A stretch of 26,761 nt of DNA from Actinomycetota bacterium (GCA_018399435.1 JAGYOJ010000002.1:1-26761), one strand, 5' to 3'. Positions 14,570 to 23,241 are shown, counted from the first letter of the stretch. The notes: a model not told the origin generated them from the sequence alone. Numbers and translations are program-made.

Positions 14570-15172
14570 CTAATCTTCACTAAGCTGCGGAATCCGCTCT
14601 ATGCCATAATTTGAAGGGAACACTCCTGTTGGACAAATATCCACACATTCCATGCAACTTTCACAATATTTAAAATAAGCTGAATCCGGTATAAAGGTCA
14701 CCTTTTTATTTATTCCCCTTCCTACAAAACCAATTGCATTATGCTTTTTTACTTCCTTGCAGTACCTGACACATAGGCCGCATAAAATACAATAATTGTT
14801 TTGCTTTACATATCTTGTATCTTTTAAACCGTATTTTTTTGCAAGTTCTTTAACTTCTGGAATAAACGGGAAAAGGGCAAGGTAGAGCTCAACCAGTTTT
14901 TTCCTTATGCTTTCGACTTTTTGGCTTTCAGTATAAACTGAAATCCCTTCTTCAGCAGGATATGCACATGCTGCTACTATCTTTGATTTTCCCTTCCTGT
15001 TTATTTCTACCAGGCAAAGCCTGCAAGCGCCATATTCTTTTAATGCTTCATGGTGGCAAATTGTAGGTATATCTATCCCCAGCATGACTGCAGCATCGAG
15101 TATGCTTGTACCTTTTTCTACAGTTACTGGCTTATCATTTATAACCATATTAACCTTATTTTCTTCTTTCAT
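14570..15172 (-). CDS. HoxU/NuoG-N-terminal-like iron-sulfur subunit
   Basis: A 200-residue electron-transfer subunit resembling the N-terminus of NuoG, HydA or HoxU. A plant-type [2Fe-2S] domain has Cys39, Cys50, Cys53 and Cys69. Two [4Fe-4S] sites follow, Cys128/131/134/138 and Cys170/173/176/180. The His-Cys3 cluster motif that normally lies between these domains in NuoG and HydA is absent; the segment reads LYLALFPFIPEVKELAKKYGL. No hydrogenase H-cluster domain or molybdopterin domain follows, so this is a wire and not a catalytic subunit. It begins 10 bases after the NuoF-like gene and ends the operon. Its partner could be a formate dehydrogenase, a hydrogenase or an NADP-linked flavoprotein encoded elsewhere. 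Confidence 0.85.
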   Translation of the reverse strand: MKEENKVNMVINDKPVTVEKGTSILDAAVMLGIDIPTICHHEALKEYGACRLCLVEINRKGKSKIVAACAYPAEEGISVYTESQKVESIRKKLVELYLALFPFIPEVKELAKKYGLKDTRYVKQNNYCILCGLCVRYCKEVKKHNAIGFVGRGINKKVTFIPDSAYFKYCESCMECVDICPTGVFPSNYGIERIPQLSED

Positions 15173-15182
15173 TTTACACCCC

Positions 15183-17081
15183 TTATTTTACTTTTTCCTT
15201 TTTAGCTGCTTGTTTTTTAGTCCCTGTGCTTTTGCTAATAGCAGAGAATTTATCCGGGCAAACTTCCATGCAGGTTCCGCATTTAATGCATGCATCCTGG
15301 TCTATAAAATGGGGCTTTTTAGGTTCGCCTTCTATAGCATCAACAGGGCATGATTTAATACATAAACCGCAGCCCGTGCATTTCTCTTTATCTATTTCAT
15401 ATTTTATTAATGGCTTGCATACCTTTGCGGGACATATATTGTAATATATGTGCGCTTCGTATTCTTCCCTGAAATATTTCAAGGTAGTAAAAATAATATT
15501 TGATGCAGTGCTTCCAAGCGCGCACATTGAACCGTCTCTAAGCAAAACTGCAATATCTGAAAGCAGCTTTAGGTCTTCTTCTTTGCCCTTGCCATTAATA
15601 ATTCTTTCATAGATATAAAGGGCCTGCCTTAATCCTTCCCTGCATGGAACACATTTTCCACAAGATTCATCAGAGAGGAATTTTACAAAATAATGGGCAA
15701 CATTTACCATGCATGAAGTTTCATCCATGACTATCATGCCCCCGCTTCCCATCATGGATCCCGCTTTATCCAATTCATCAAAATCTACAGGCAGATTTAT
15801 CAATTGTTCGGGTATTACTCCCCCTGAAGGCCCCCCTGTTTGTACTGCTTTAAATTTGCTGTCATTTTGCATTCCGCCGCCTATTTTAAAGATAATATCT
15901 TTTAAGGTCATGCCCATTGGGACCTCTACAAGGCCTGTATTTTTCACTTTCCCTACCAGGGAAAATATTTTTGTTCCGCTGCTTTTTTCAGTTCCAATAT
16001 TTTTAAACCATTCCCACCCTTTATTAATAATTAAAGGGACATTTGCCCATGTTTCAACATTATTTAAATTTGTGGGCTTGTCCCAAAGGCCGCTCTCGGA
16101 AGTATGGATGTACTTTATTTTTGGCTCACCGACTTTTCCTTCTATTGCAGAAATAAGGGCACTTGATTCACCAGAAACAAAAGCTCCTGCTCCCCTATGA
16201 ACCTTAACTTCAAAATTAAATCCCGATCCTAAAATGTCTTCCCCTAAAAATCCATATTCTTTAGCCTGTTTTATTGCCTCTTTTATATGCTCTACAGCCA
16301 GAGGGTATTCTTGCCTTACATAAATAAAGCCTTGTGGAGCTCCAATTGCATAAGCGCCTATTACCAGCCCTTCAAGGACGCTATGCGGATTCCCTTCTAA
16401 GATGCCCCTGTCCATATAGGCGCCGGGGTCGCCTTCATCAGCATTAACTATTACATATTTAGGGGTGCCTTTAGCTTTCCTGGTAAATTCCCATTTCAGG
16501 CCCGTGGGAAATCCTCCACCGCCCCTGCCCCTTAGATTTGATTTTTTAATTTCTTCAATTATTTTATCAGGGCTTTTATCTTTTAATGCTTTGGCTAAAG
16601 CTTTATACCCCCCGGTTTTTATATAATCATCTATGCTTTTAGGATCAATTTTTGCATTATTGCCTAAAATTATCCTTTTTTGGTAATTATAGAAGTCTGT
16701 GGGGTTAGATTGGTTAATAGGGTTGAGGCTCTCAACAACTTTGCCCCCTTTAAGATGCTCTTCAAAAATTAAATCCACTTTTTCTTTATCTAAGTTATAG
16801 TAAGTATTAGTTTTATTGCCCTCTTCTTCAATGGTTAACATTGGCTCAACTGCGCAAAATCCAATGCAGCCAGAAGTTGTAAAAATAATGTTTTCTAATT
16901 TTTCTTCCTTTATTTTTTCTTCGACTTGCTCTTTTATTTTATCGGCGCCTGAAGCAATGCCGCATGTGCCTAAATGGACTGTTACTTTATATTTCTTGTT
17001 TTTACCGTTTAACTGGCTTTCTTTAATATTATTTGATTCTATCTCTTCCAAATCCTTAAAAGATTTTATTTTTGTAACCAT
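15183..17081 (-). CDS. NuoF/HydB-like NADH-binding flavoprotein subunit
   Basis: FMN- and NAD(H)-binding subunit of an electron-bifurcating hydrogenase-like or formate dehydrogenase-like complex, 632 residues. Domain order: an N-terminal thioredoxin-like [2Fe-2S] domain (Cys40, Cys72, Cys76 visible); the NADH/FMN domain with RGRGGGGFPTGLKW at about 184-197, NADEGDPGAYMDR at 213-225 and RGAGAFVSGESSALI at 296-310; the [4Fe-4S] site Cys474, Cys477, Cys480 and Cys520; and a C-terminal ferredoxin-like domain with Cys568/571/574/578 and Cys598/601/604/608. The C-terminal 2x[4Fe-4S] extension marks the HydB type and not complex I NuoF. It starts 11 bases after the Fur-NuoE gene. The physiological acceptor is not determined by the window. 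Confidence 0.92.
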   Translation of the reverse strand: MVTKIKSFKDLEEIESNNIKESQLNGKNKKYKVTVHLGTCGIASGADKIKEQVEEKIKEEKLENIIFTTSGCIGFCAVEPMLTIEEEGNKTNTYYNLDKEKVDLIFEEHLKGGKVVESLNPINQSNPTDFYNYQKRIILGNNAKIDPKSIDDYIKTGGYKALAKALKDKSPDKIIEEIKKSNLRGRGGGGFPTGLKWEFTRKAKGTPKYVIVNADEGDPGAYMDRGILEGNPHSVLEGLVIGAYAIGAPQGFIYVRQEYPLAVEHIKEAIKQAKEYGFLGEDILGSGFNFEVKVHRGAGAFVSGESSALISAIEGKVGEPKIKYIHTSESGLWDKPTNLNNVETWANVPLIINKGWEWFKNIGTEKSSGTKIFSLVGKVKNTGLVEVPMGMTLKDIIFKIGGGMQNDSKFKAVQTGGPSGGVIPEQLINLPVDFDELDKAGSMMGSGGMIVMDETSCMVNVAHYFVKFLSDESCGKCVPCREGLRQALYIYERIINGKGKEEDLKLLSDIAVLLRDGSMCALGSTASNIIFTTLKYFREEYEAHIYYNICPAKVCKPLIKYEIDKEKCTGCGLCIKSCPVDAIEGEPKKPHFIDQDACIKCGTCMEVCPDKFSAISKSTGTKKQAAKKEKVK

Positions 17082-17092
17082 AATTTATCCCC

Positions 17093-17998
17093 TTAATTAT
17101 AATTTTTTAATATCTTGTTAAGATCTGCCTGAGAAGGGTCGCTATAATATTTGTCATCTACCATCATTACAGGCCCAATAGCGCAGCATCCCAGGCAATT
17201 TACAGTATCCAGGGTAAACCTTAAATCTTTGGTAGTGTCACCAGGATTAACCCCTAAAACATTTACAATTCTTTGCAGTAAATTAACAGATCCCCTTACA
17301 TGGCAGGCAGTGCCAGTGCATACCAGTATGGAATGTTTTCCCCTAGGCTCTAGGTTAAAAAATTTGTAAAAGGAAGCAATGCCATATATATTAGGCAAAG
17401 GCACTTCCATTTTTTTGCCAATATAGAGCAGGGTATGCTTTGGAAGCCAATTATACTGGCCCTGGACATCCAAAAGAATCTGAATTAAATTACTTTTCTC
17501 AAAATTATGGGTTTCTAATATTTTGTCTAATTTGCTAAAGTCATTTATTACATTTTCCAATGCTAGCTCCTTTTCTATTTTTATTTTATTCAAATCATTT
17601 AAAGCTTCGTTTAATTGCCCCTGTATCCTTAAAATTTCTCCATCTGCAGTTTGTGAATAATTTGATGCAGAAATTTTATTTTTCCTTTTATCTTTTATTT
17701 CTTCAGGCACGTCTTTTTTTAGTTTCCCGGTTAAGCTAAATGCCGCTTTATCTGAACCGCTTTTAAGCTTTTTAGCAAGCATCCCCAGCTTGTGTAACAT
17801 ATTTATATTCCTGTAGACTGTCGCCATGCCTATATTTGGGCTTTTTTTATGGGCAAGGAAATAAATTTGGTCTACATCCATCTCTTCATTATTTTCTGCT
17901 AAAACTTCAAGTATGGCCTTCCGGGTAGAGGTTAGCTTAACTTGCCTGCTTTTAAGGCTTGATATTAAAAAAGATAATATTTCGTTTTTCTTTTCCAT
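17093..17998 (-). CDS. Fusion of a Fur-type DNA-binding domain to a NuoE/HydC-like [2Fe-2S] subunit
   Basis: One uninterrupted 301-codon frame joins two families. Residues 5-90 form a Fur winged helix (LKSRQVKLTSTRKAILEVL; PNIGMATVYRNINMLHKLGM as recognition helix; wing GSDKAAFSL). The Fur C-terminal dimerisation and metal-binding domain is missing. A basic linker (about 91-117) and a predicted coiled coil (about 118-160) follow. Residues 161-301 are a complete NuoE/HydC domain with helices (LIQILLDVQGQYNWLPKHTL), NIYGIASFYKFF, and the [2Fe-2S] ligands Cys227, Cys232, Cys268 and Cys272. It is the first gene of the diaphorase operon, with a strong promoter and a Fur box over its start, but no clear Shine-Dalgarno. 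Either the complex carries a DNA-binding module, or a pool of this subunit acts as a redox-sensing regulator of its own operon. No stop or shift suggests an artefact. Function of the fusion is inference. Confidence 0.9.
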   Translation of the reverse strand: MEKKNEILSFLISSLKSRQVKLTSTRKAILEVLAENNEEMDVDQIYFLAHKKSPNIGMATVYRNINMLHKLGMLAKKLKSGSDKAAFSLTGKLKKDVPEEIKDKRKNKISASNYSQTADGEILRIQGQLNEALNDLNKIKIEKELALENVINDFSKLDKILETHNFEKSNLIQILLDVQGQYNWLPKHTLLYIGKKMEVPLPNIYGIASFYKFFNLEPRGKHSILVCTGTACHVRGSVNLLQRIVNVLGVNPGDTTKDLRFTLDTVNCLGCCAIGPVMMVDDKYYSDPSQADLNKILKNYN

Positions 17999-18008
17999 TA
18001 ATATAAAT

Positions 18009-18027
18009 GATAATGATAATGATTCTC
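18009..18027 (-). promoter_or_regulatory. Fur box in front of the Fur-NuoE operon
   Basis: GATAATGATAATGATTCTC matches the classical 19-base Fur box at 17 of 19 positions. In the 7-1-7 form, TGATAAT-G-ATTCTCA (18014-18028) has one mismatch. It lies between the -10 hexamer and the start codon, so a bound protein would block initiation. Confidence 0.8.
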
Positions 18028-18033
18028 ATCGTA

Positions 18034-18061
18034 ATGATACTACCTTGGCGCAAGATGTCAA
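18034..18061 (-). promoter_or_regulatory. Strong sigma-A-type promoter of the diaphorase operon
   Basis: On the minus strand a consensus TTGACA (18056-18061) and TATCAT (18034-18039) are 16 bases apart. Transcription should start near 18027, inside the Fur box, leaving a leader of about 28 bases. Confidence 0.75.
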
Positions 18062-18160
18062 CAGGTATTTAAAAAAAAATTAAATTGCCTAAATCATAGG
18101 TATGGGTAAATAAGAATTATTCTAGATATTGTCTTAAGCAGGTTTAGAAATATAATTTTT

Positions 18161-19159
18161 CTATATTTTTTTATACCCCGGGCTGTTTGCGGGTGCCTCA
18201 TAATATTTTTTTATATCACTGTCTAATTTTATTAAAGTAATAGATATGCCTGCCATCTCCTGTGAAGTACAAAATTCCCCAATTTCAGTCGCATAAATTT
18301 TTATGCCAGACTGCCCTAAATATGAATGAATCTTTCTTGCCACTATAAACATTTCCATCCTGGTTGTTGACCCATAGCCATTAACAATTGCAATAACACT
18401 ATCGCCTTTGCTAAAAGGGAGATCTTCTATTAAAAGGCCTAGTATTGTTGTAGCAGTTGTATCAGCATCCATAAGGTTAACCCTTTTTATTCCTGCTTCG
18501 CCATGCAAACCCATCCCAAATTCCATTTTGCCTTCCTCAAGTTCAAAAGTAGCCTGGCCTGTTTCAGGCAAAGTGCAGGCAGAAAGGGATACCCCTAATG
18601 ACCTGGAATTATAAATTGCTTTTTTTAAAAGCTTTATTATGGTTTTAAAATCAAGCCCTTCTTCTGAAGCAGCCCCTGCAATCTTTATAATTACATGGTC
18701 TGAAGTTGTCCCCCTCCTGTCTTGCGCCCTCTCTCTGGGCGCAGAAGATATTTCATCATTTATCCTTACAGTGCCTACCTTTATCCCTTCCTGCCTTGCC
18801 ATATCCTGGGCCATATCAAAATTCATTACATCTCCAGCATAATTGTTATAAAGCAAGATAACTCCGGCTCCGCCATCCGCAGCCCTTATAGCCTCGATTA
18901 TTTTATCAGGAGTTGGGGCAGCAAATACCTGTCCATGCACTTCGCAGTCGGCCATTCCTTTGCCTATATATTCTAAAAATAGTGGTTCATGGCCAGCGCC
19001 CCCGCCAATAACAATTCCCACTTTACCTTTAATTGGCGCATCTGCCCTTGCAACTACATTTAAGCCTTTTATCCTTTTTACTTTTCTGTTATTGGATAAT
19101 ACAAATCCCTCTATTAGCTCGTCTACAACATTTTCAGGATTATTTATTAATTTTCTCAT
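18161..19159 (-). CDS. dhaK: Dihydroxyacetone kinase subunit DhaK
   Basis: Substrate-binding subunit that phosphorylates dihydroxyacetone (or a related short ketose) together with DhaL. From the chosen ATG (19159) it is 332 residues and begins RKLINNPENVVDELIEGF, as family members do. AAGGGG lies 4 bases upstream. An earlier in-frame start at 19195 would add an atypical dozen residues. Key residues are kept: GGGAGHEP with His57, Asp110 in NNYAGDVMNF, and His219 in GMGLHGEAG, which binds the carbonyl of the substrate covalently. It overlaps the end of dhaL by 20 bases. No DhaM phosphotransferase component is nearby, so the phosphate donor is unclear. No convincing terminator follows it. Confidence 0.92.
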   Translation of the reverse strand: MRKLINNPENVVDELIEGFVLSNNRKVKRIKGLNVVARADAPIKGKVGIVIGGGAGHEPLFLEYIGKGMADCEVHGQVFAAPTPDKIIEAIRAADGGAGVILLYNNYAGDVMNFDMAQDMARQEGIKVGTVRINDEISSAPRERAQDRRGTTSDHVIIKIAGAASEEGLDFKTIIKLLKKAIYNSRSLGVSLSACTLPETGQATFELEEGKMEFGMGLHGEAGIKRVNLMDADTTATTILGLLIEDLPFSKGDSVIAIVNGYGSTTRMEMFIVARKIHSYLGQSGIKIYATEIGEFCTSQEMAGISITLIKLDSDIKKYYEAPANSPGYKKI

Positions 19160-19802
19160 TTTTCCCCTTCTGGCTGATTGACTTATAAATTGCATTTATT
19201 ATTAAATAAATAGTTGTTGCTCCTGCATCCTGGTAGCCAATGGATCTTTTGCCATGGTATCTTGACCTTCCCTTTTTTGCTATCATATCCTTTGTAGACG
19301 CAGCGCCTCTTTTGGAGGCTATGCTCATATTTTTTAATGCTCTATCTATACCCTGCCCCTTATCCAGTGATACCCCTAAACTTTTAACAGCTGGGCCAAG
19401 GCTGTCAATCATGGTTTTATCACCAGGCTTTGCGCCCCCTAGCCTGGATATCTTTGCTAGCGCATTAGAAATCATGGCGTAAAAATCTCTTAAACCTATT
19501 ACATCTTTTCCTTCTGCTTCTTTAGACATTTCGGTAAAGAAAGTCCCGAATAGCGGTCCTGACGCGCCGCCCATTGAAGTTACCAGCGTAAAGCCAGTAT
19601 CCTTTAATAATTCTGCTATACTTTCAGGTTTATCTTTTCTTATTTTTTCTACAACTTTTGTAAAGCCGCGGGCAATAGTGCTTCCATGGTCGCCATCACC
19701 TATAAAAGAGTCTAATTTGGTTAAATAACCCTTATTTTCTTGTATGGTATTTGAAATATAATGGATTGAACGGGTAAAGTCATCTAGCCCTAAATGGTCC
19801 AT
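19140..19802 (-). CDS. dhaL: Dihydroxyacetone kinase subunit DhaL
   Basis: Nucleotide-binding subunit of dihydroxyacetone kinase, 220 residues, all-helical. The Mg-binding motif DSFIGDGDHG supplies Asp31, Asp36 and Asp38. SMGGASGPLFGTFF and AKPGDKTMIDSLGPA are also typical. In PTS-type systems DhaL keeps ADP bound and is rephosphorylated by DhaM; in others ATP is used directly. The sequence does not decide. It starts 16 bases after lepA with an AGGGGG site 5 bases before the ATG, so it belongs to the murJ-lepA-dhaL-dhaK run. The order dhaL before dhaK is the reverse of the common dhaKLM order. Confidence 0.92.
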   Translation of the reverse strand: MDHLGLDDFTRSIHYISNTIQENKGYLTKLDSFIGDGDHGSTIARGFTKVVEKIRKDKPESIAELLKDTGFTLVTSMGGASGPLFGTFFTEMSKEAEGKDVIGLRDFYAMISNALAKISRLGGAKPGDKTMIDSLGPAVKSLGVSLDKGQGIDRALKNMSIASKRGAASTKDMIAKKGRSRYHGKRSIGYQDAGATTIYLIINAIYKSISQKGKNEKINK

Positions 19803-19818
19803 CTGAGCCCCCTGGAAA

Positions 19819-21630
19819 TTATTTATTTGAATCTATCTTATAAAAACTCATGAATGCATCGTCTGGAATATCTACTTTTCCAATTTTTTTGAGTCTTTTT
19901 TTGCCTTCTTTTTGTTTTTGAAGGACTTTTTTCTTTCTGGTTATGTCCCCGCCGTAAAGCCCTGCAGTAACATCTTTTCTAAAGGGGGCAATCCTTTCCT
20001 TGGCTATTATCCTTTTGCCGATAGCCGCCTGTATGGCTACCTCAAAATTTTGCTTTGGTATAATTTTTCTTAACTTGGAAGCTAGTTCCCTGCCGGCATA
20101 ATATGCCTTATCCTTGTGGATTATTGTAGATAACTCATCTATCTTATCTCCTGCAACAAGCATGTCCAGCTTTACTAGATCTGACTGCCTGTATCCTGAA
20201 ACTTCATAATCAAGGGATGCAAAACCGCTGGTAATTGACTTGAGCATATTAAAGAAATCTACAATTATTTCTGATAGCGGCAGATGGTATTTTATTTCTA
20301 CCCTTTCCATTGAGATATACTGCATATTTTTAAATTTGCCCCTCTTGCTATTGCATAATTTCATTACTTCGCCAATATAGTCCTTTGGTGTAATTACTGT
20401 AGCATTTACAAAAGGCTCTTTTATTATTTCTATTTCTTCCTGCGGGGGAAAATCAGAAGGTTTGGTAACTTCAATTTCCTCTCCATTATTTAAAGTAATT
20501 TTATAGGCAACATTTGGAGAGGTAGTCATGAGTTCTAGGTCATATTCCCTTTCCAGCCTTTCCTTTATTATCTCCATATGCAGCAAGCCTAAAAAGCCGC
20601 ACCTGAAACCAAAACCTAAAGCCTGGGATGATTCAGGCATATAATCCAGTGAAGCATCGTTTAAGGACAGCTTGTTAAGCGCATCCCTTAAGCCTTCATA
20701 ATCCCCGCCTTCAATTGGAAACAAGCCACAATAAACCATGGGCTTTGGTTTTTTATAGCCAGGAAGGCTTCTTGCCGCAGGGTTTTCAAAAGAAGTAATA
20801 GTATCGCCAACAGTTATATGCTCCACCTCTTTTATCCCTGTGATTAGATAACCAACTTCACCTGGATCCAGTCTTTGCTTTTCAATCATCTTGGGACCCA
20901 GTATTCCAACTTCTTCTACTTGGGTGCTAATATTTTCACCCATGAACTTTATTTTCATGCCTTTTTCAATAAATCCGCTAACTACCCTAATTAAAGCTAC
21001 CACTCCCCTGTAAGTATTATATTGTGAGTCAAATATTAATGCCTGCGGCGGATCTTTTTTTAAACCCTTTGGAGGAGAGACATCTACAACAATTCTTTCC
21101 AGGATTTCTTCTACTCCCTCGCCAGTTTTTGCGCTCACCTTCAGTATGTCCTGGGGGTCAACTCCAAGGATTTTTGAAAGTTCGGTTTCAACATCTTCTA
21201 TCCTGGCGCTGTTTAAGTCTATCTTATTAATCACTGGTATAATCTCCAGTTCATTTTCCAATGCAAGATAAACATTTGCCAGTGTCTGGGCCTGAATTCC
21301 CTGTGAAGCGTCAACTACAATTACCGCACCTTCACAAGCAGCAAGGCTCCTTGAAACTTCATAGCTAAAATCAACATGGCCGGGGGTATCAATTAAATTA
21401 AAAATATACCAGTTTTTGTCTATATTGCTCTTATACCTTACCCTAACAGCATGAGATTTAATGGTTATCCCCCTCTCCCTTTCAAGGTCCATGTCATCAA
21501 GGTACTGGTCAAGCATTTCCCTGGGGCTTACAGTTTCAGTAACTTCAAGTATCCTGTCTGCAAGCGTAGACTTGCCATGGTCAATATGCGCAATTATAGA
21601 AAAATTCCTTATGAACCTGCTTTCACTCAT
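19819..21630 (-). CDS. lepA: Elongation factor 4 (LepA GTPase)
   Basis: Ribosome-associated translational GTPase. The 603-residue protein shows G1 AHIDHGKST (14-22), the switch RERGITI, G3 DTPGHVDF (81-88) and G4 NKID (135-138). It ends with the LepA-specific C-terminal domain (YYAGRELASKLRKIIPKQNF and KDVTAGLYGGDITRKKKVL). Length is normal. Its start overlaps the murJ stop by 8 bases, suggesting coupled translation. Confidence 0.97.
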   Translation of the reverse strand: MSESRFIRNFSIIAHIDHGKSTLADRILEVTETVSPREMLDQYLDDMDLERERGITIKSHAVRVRYKSNIDKNWYIFNLIDTPGHVDFSYEVSRSLAACEGAVIVVDASQGIQAQTLANVYLALENELEIIPVINKIDLNSARIEDVETELSKILGVDPQDILKVSAKTGEGVEEILERIVVDVSPPKGLKKDPPQALIFDSQYNTYRGVVALIRVVSGFIEKGMKIKFMGENISTQVEEVGILGPKMIEKQRLDPGEVGYLITGIKEVEHITVGDTITSFENPAARSLPGYKKPKPMVYCGLFPIEGGDYEGLRDALNKLSLNDASLDYMPESSQALGFGFRCGFLGLLHMEIIKERLEREYDLELMTTSPNVAYKITLNNGEEIEVTKPSDFPPQEEIEIIKEPFVNATVITPKDYIGEVMKLCNSKRGKFKNMQYISMERVEIKYHLPLSEIIVDFFNMLKSITSGFASLDYEVSGYRQSDLVKLDMLVAGDKIDELSTIIHKDKAYYAGRELASKLRKIIPKQNFEVAIQAAIGKRIIAKERIAPFRKDVTAGLYGGDITRKKKVLQKQKEGKKRLKKIGKVDIPDDAFMSFYKIDSNK

Positions 21631-23215
21631 TACTTCTTTTAAATCCCCTTCTTTTAAAATCTTTAAATATGTTCATTACATATTTTATCTCATCCATTTT
21701 TAATATATAAGTAAATATAATGTAGATAGCGCTACCGGCAATAATTGTTACCGCTATTGCTATTATTAAATATATCAGCCCTTTATATGCAAAAGATTTA
21801 AGATAATGCCATATAAAGTAAACAGAGCCACCCATTATAGCAGAAGCAAGCAATATCTTTAAATACGATATAGTTATCCTTTTCCCGCCAAGGTTTCCAA
21901 TATTTTTCCTTAATATAATTAAAAGTATCACTGTATTAGATAATGCAACAAGTGAGGTTGATAATGCAAGCCCCCCAACATCCATAAACTTAATTAAAAC
22001 CCAATCCAGAAGAAGGTTTACCCCAATTGAAATAGAAGCAATTTTTAAAGGCGTTTTTACATTTTTAAAAGCATAAAAAGTACGGTTTAAAATCATGAGC
22101 AGGCCAAAAAATATTAAGCCTATGCTGTGAAAAATTAATATATATGAAACCTTAGCCGTATCCTGCGCAGAGAAATTATAATGCTCAAATAATACTTTTA
22201 TAATAGGATAGCTTAATATTGAAAGCCCAATGGTCGCAGGAACCATTATATAGCCTATTTCCCTAACACCTAATGAGAAGCTTTCTTTTAGGCCTTTGGT
22301 ATCTCCAACTGCAGCTTGCCTTGAAATCAGGGGATATAATACTGTAATTACTGCTACGCTAAAAACCCCTAATGGCAGGTTTGCCACCCGCCAGGAAATA
22401 GTCAGGGCTGTAGTATTTCCTGCACCCAGGCTTAGCGCAAAGAAATTATCAACACTATTATTTAGCTGGACTGCCCCCAGGCTTAAAAGTATTGGAATCA
22501 TTAATGAAAAAATTTCTTTTACTGCCTCGTGCTTTAAATCTATTTTAAACCTGTACCTTATTCCTGAAACCTTAAGCTGTGGAACCTGGACTAAAAAATG
22601 CATAAATGAGCCTACAATGACCCCTATGGCCATGCTTACAATTCCAAATCTGGGAACCAATGCTACTACAAAAATTATAGTAATAATGTTTAATACAAAA
22701 GGCGCAAGAGAGGGGAGCGTGAATAAATTATGGGAATTTAGTATGCCTGTTGCAAGGCCTGAAAGGCTAAGGCTTACTAAAGAAAAAATCATTATCCTAT
22801 TCATTAAAACAAACTTTCCTATGTCCAGCTTATTATTTGCAATTACAGACAAAAGCTGGCCAATTTCAGGGGAGAAAATAAAGATAATTATAGAAATTAA
22901 AAAAAACGCTATAAACATTATAGTGCCAATTGAGTTTACGAAATTTTTTAATTCGTCTTTTTTACCTTTCTTTAGGTAAGATGAATATATTGGTATAAAG
23001 GCTGCTATTATTAATGATTCCGCAAACAGGACCTTAAAAAGATTGGGTATAAAGTATGCCCAGGTGAATGCATCAGTATCATAGCTAATGCCAAAATAGC
23101 CAGCCATGATTTGGTCCCTTACCAGGCCTGAAACTTTAGAGAGCAAAATTGCTATTATAACGATGGCTGTAGCGCTAAAAATTTTTTTTCTTGAAAAAAA
23201 GCTATCTTCTGGCAT
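21623..23215 (-). CDS. murJ: Lipid II flippase MurJ (MviN family)
   Basis: Integral membrane transporter of the MOP superfamily that moves lipid II across the membrane for peptidoglycan synthesis. The 530-residue protein has about 14 hydrophobic segments. It also has the family signature near the N-terminus (LLSKVSGLVRDQIMAGYFG, then DAFTWAYFIPNLFKVLFAE) and the NRTFYAFKNVKTPLKIA segment. AGGA lies 6-7 bases before the ATG. It is first in the run with lepA, dhaL and dhaK and is divergent from rpsT. Its position next to lepA is not an obvious functional link. Confidence 0.93.
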   Translation of the reverse strand: MPEDSFFSRKKIFSATAIVIIAILLSKVSGLVRDQIMAGYFGISYDTDAFTWAYFIPNLFKVLFAESLIIAAFIPIYSSYLKKGKKDELKNFVNSIGTIMFIAFFLISIIIFIFSPEIGQLLSVIANNKLDIGKFVLMNRIMIFSLVSLSLSGLATGILNSHNLFTLPSLAPFVLNIITIIFVVALVPRFGIVSMAIGVIVGSFMHFLVQVPQLKVSGIRYRFKIDLKHEAVKEIFSLMIPILLSLGAVQLNNSVDNFFALSLGAGNTTALTISWRVANLPLGVFSVAVITVLYPLISRQAAVGDTKGLKESFSLGVREIGYIMVPATIGLSILSYPIIKVLFEHYNFSAQDTAKVSYILIFHSIGLIFFGLLMILNRTFYAFKNVKTPLKIASISIGVNLLLDWVLIKFMDVGGLALSTSLVALSNTVILLIILRKNIGNLGGKRITISYLKILLASAIMGGSVYFIWHYLKSFAYKGLIYLIIAIAVTIIAGSAIYIIFTYILKMDEIKYVMNIFKDFKRRGFKRSNE

Positions 23216-23241
23216 AATCTTTCCTGTTATGTTAAAAAGGA

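Noticed and set aside
14570..17998. Full [FeFe]-hydrogenase or formate dehydrogenase operon
   Set aside because: No H-cluster motif, molybdopterin domain or maturase is present. Only the electron-transfer subunits are encoded.
18062..18160. Possible terminator after dhaK
   Set aside because: CCTA/TAGG with a nearby T-run is only a 4-base stem, and the other hairpins there are AT-only. It is too weak to call.
22296..22979. Long + strand open frame opposite murJ
   Set aside because: It has no ribosome-binding site and no recognisable domain, and it lies wholly antisense to a conserved membrane protein gene.
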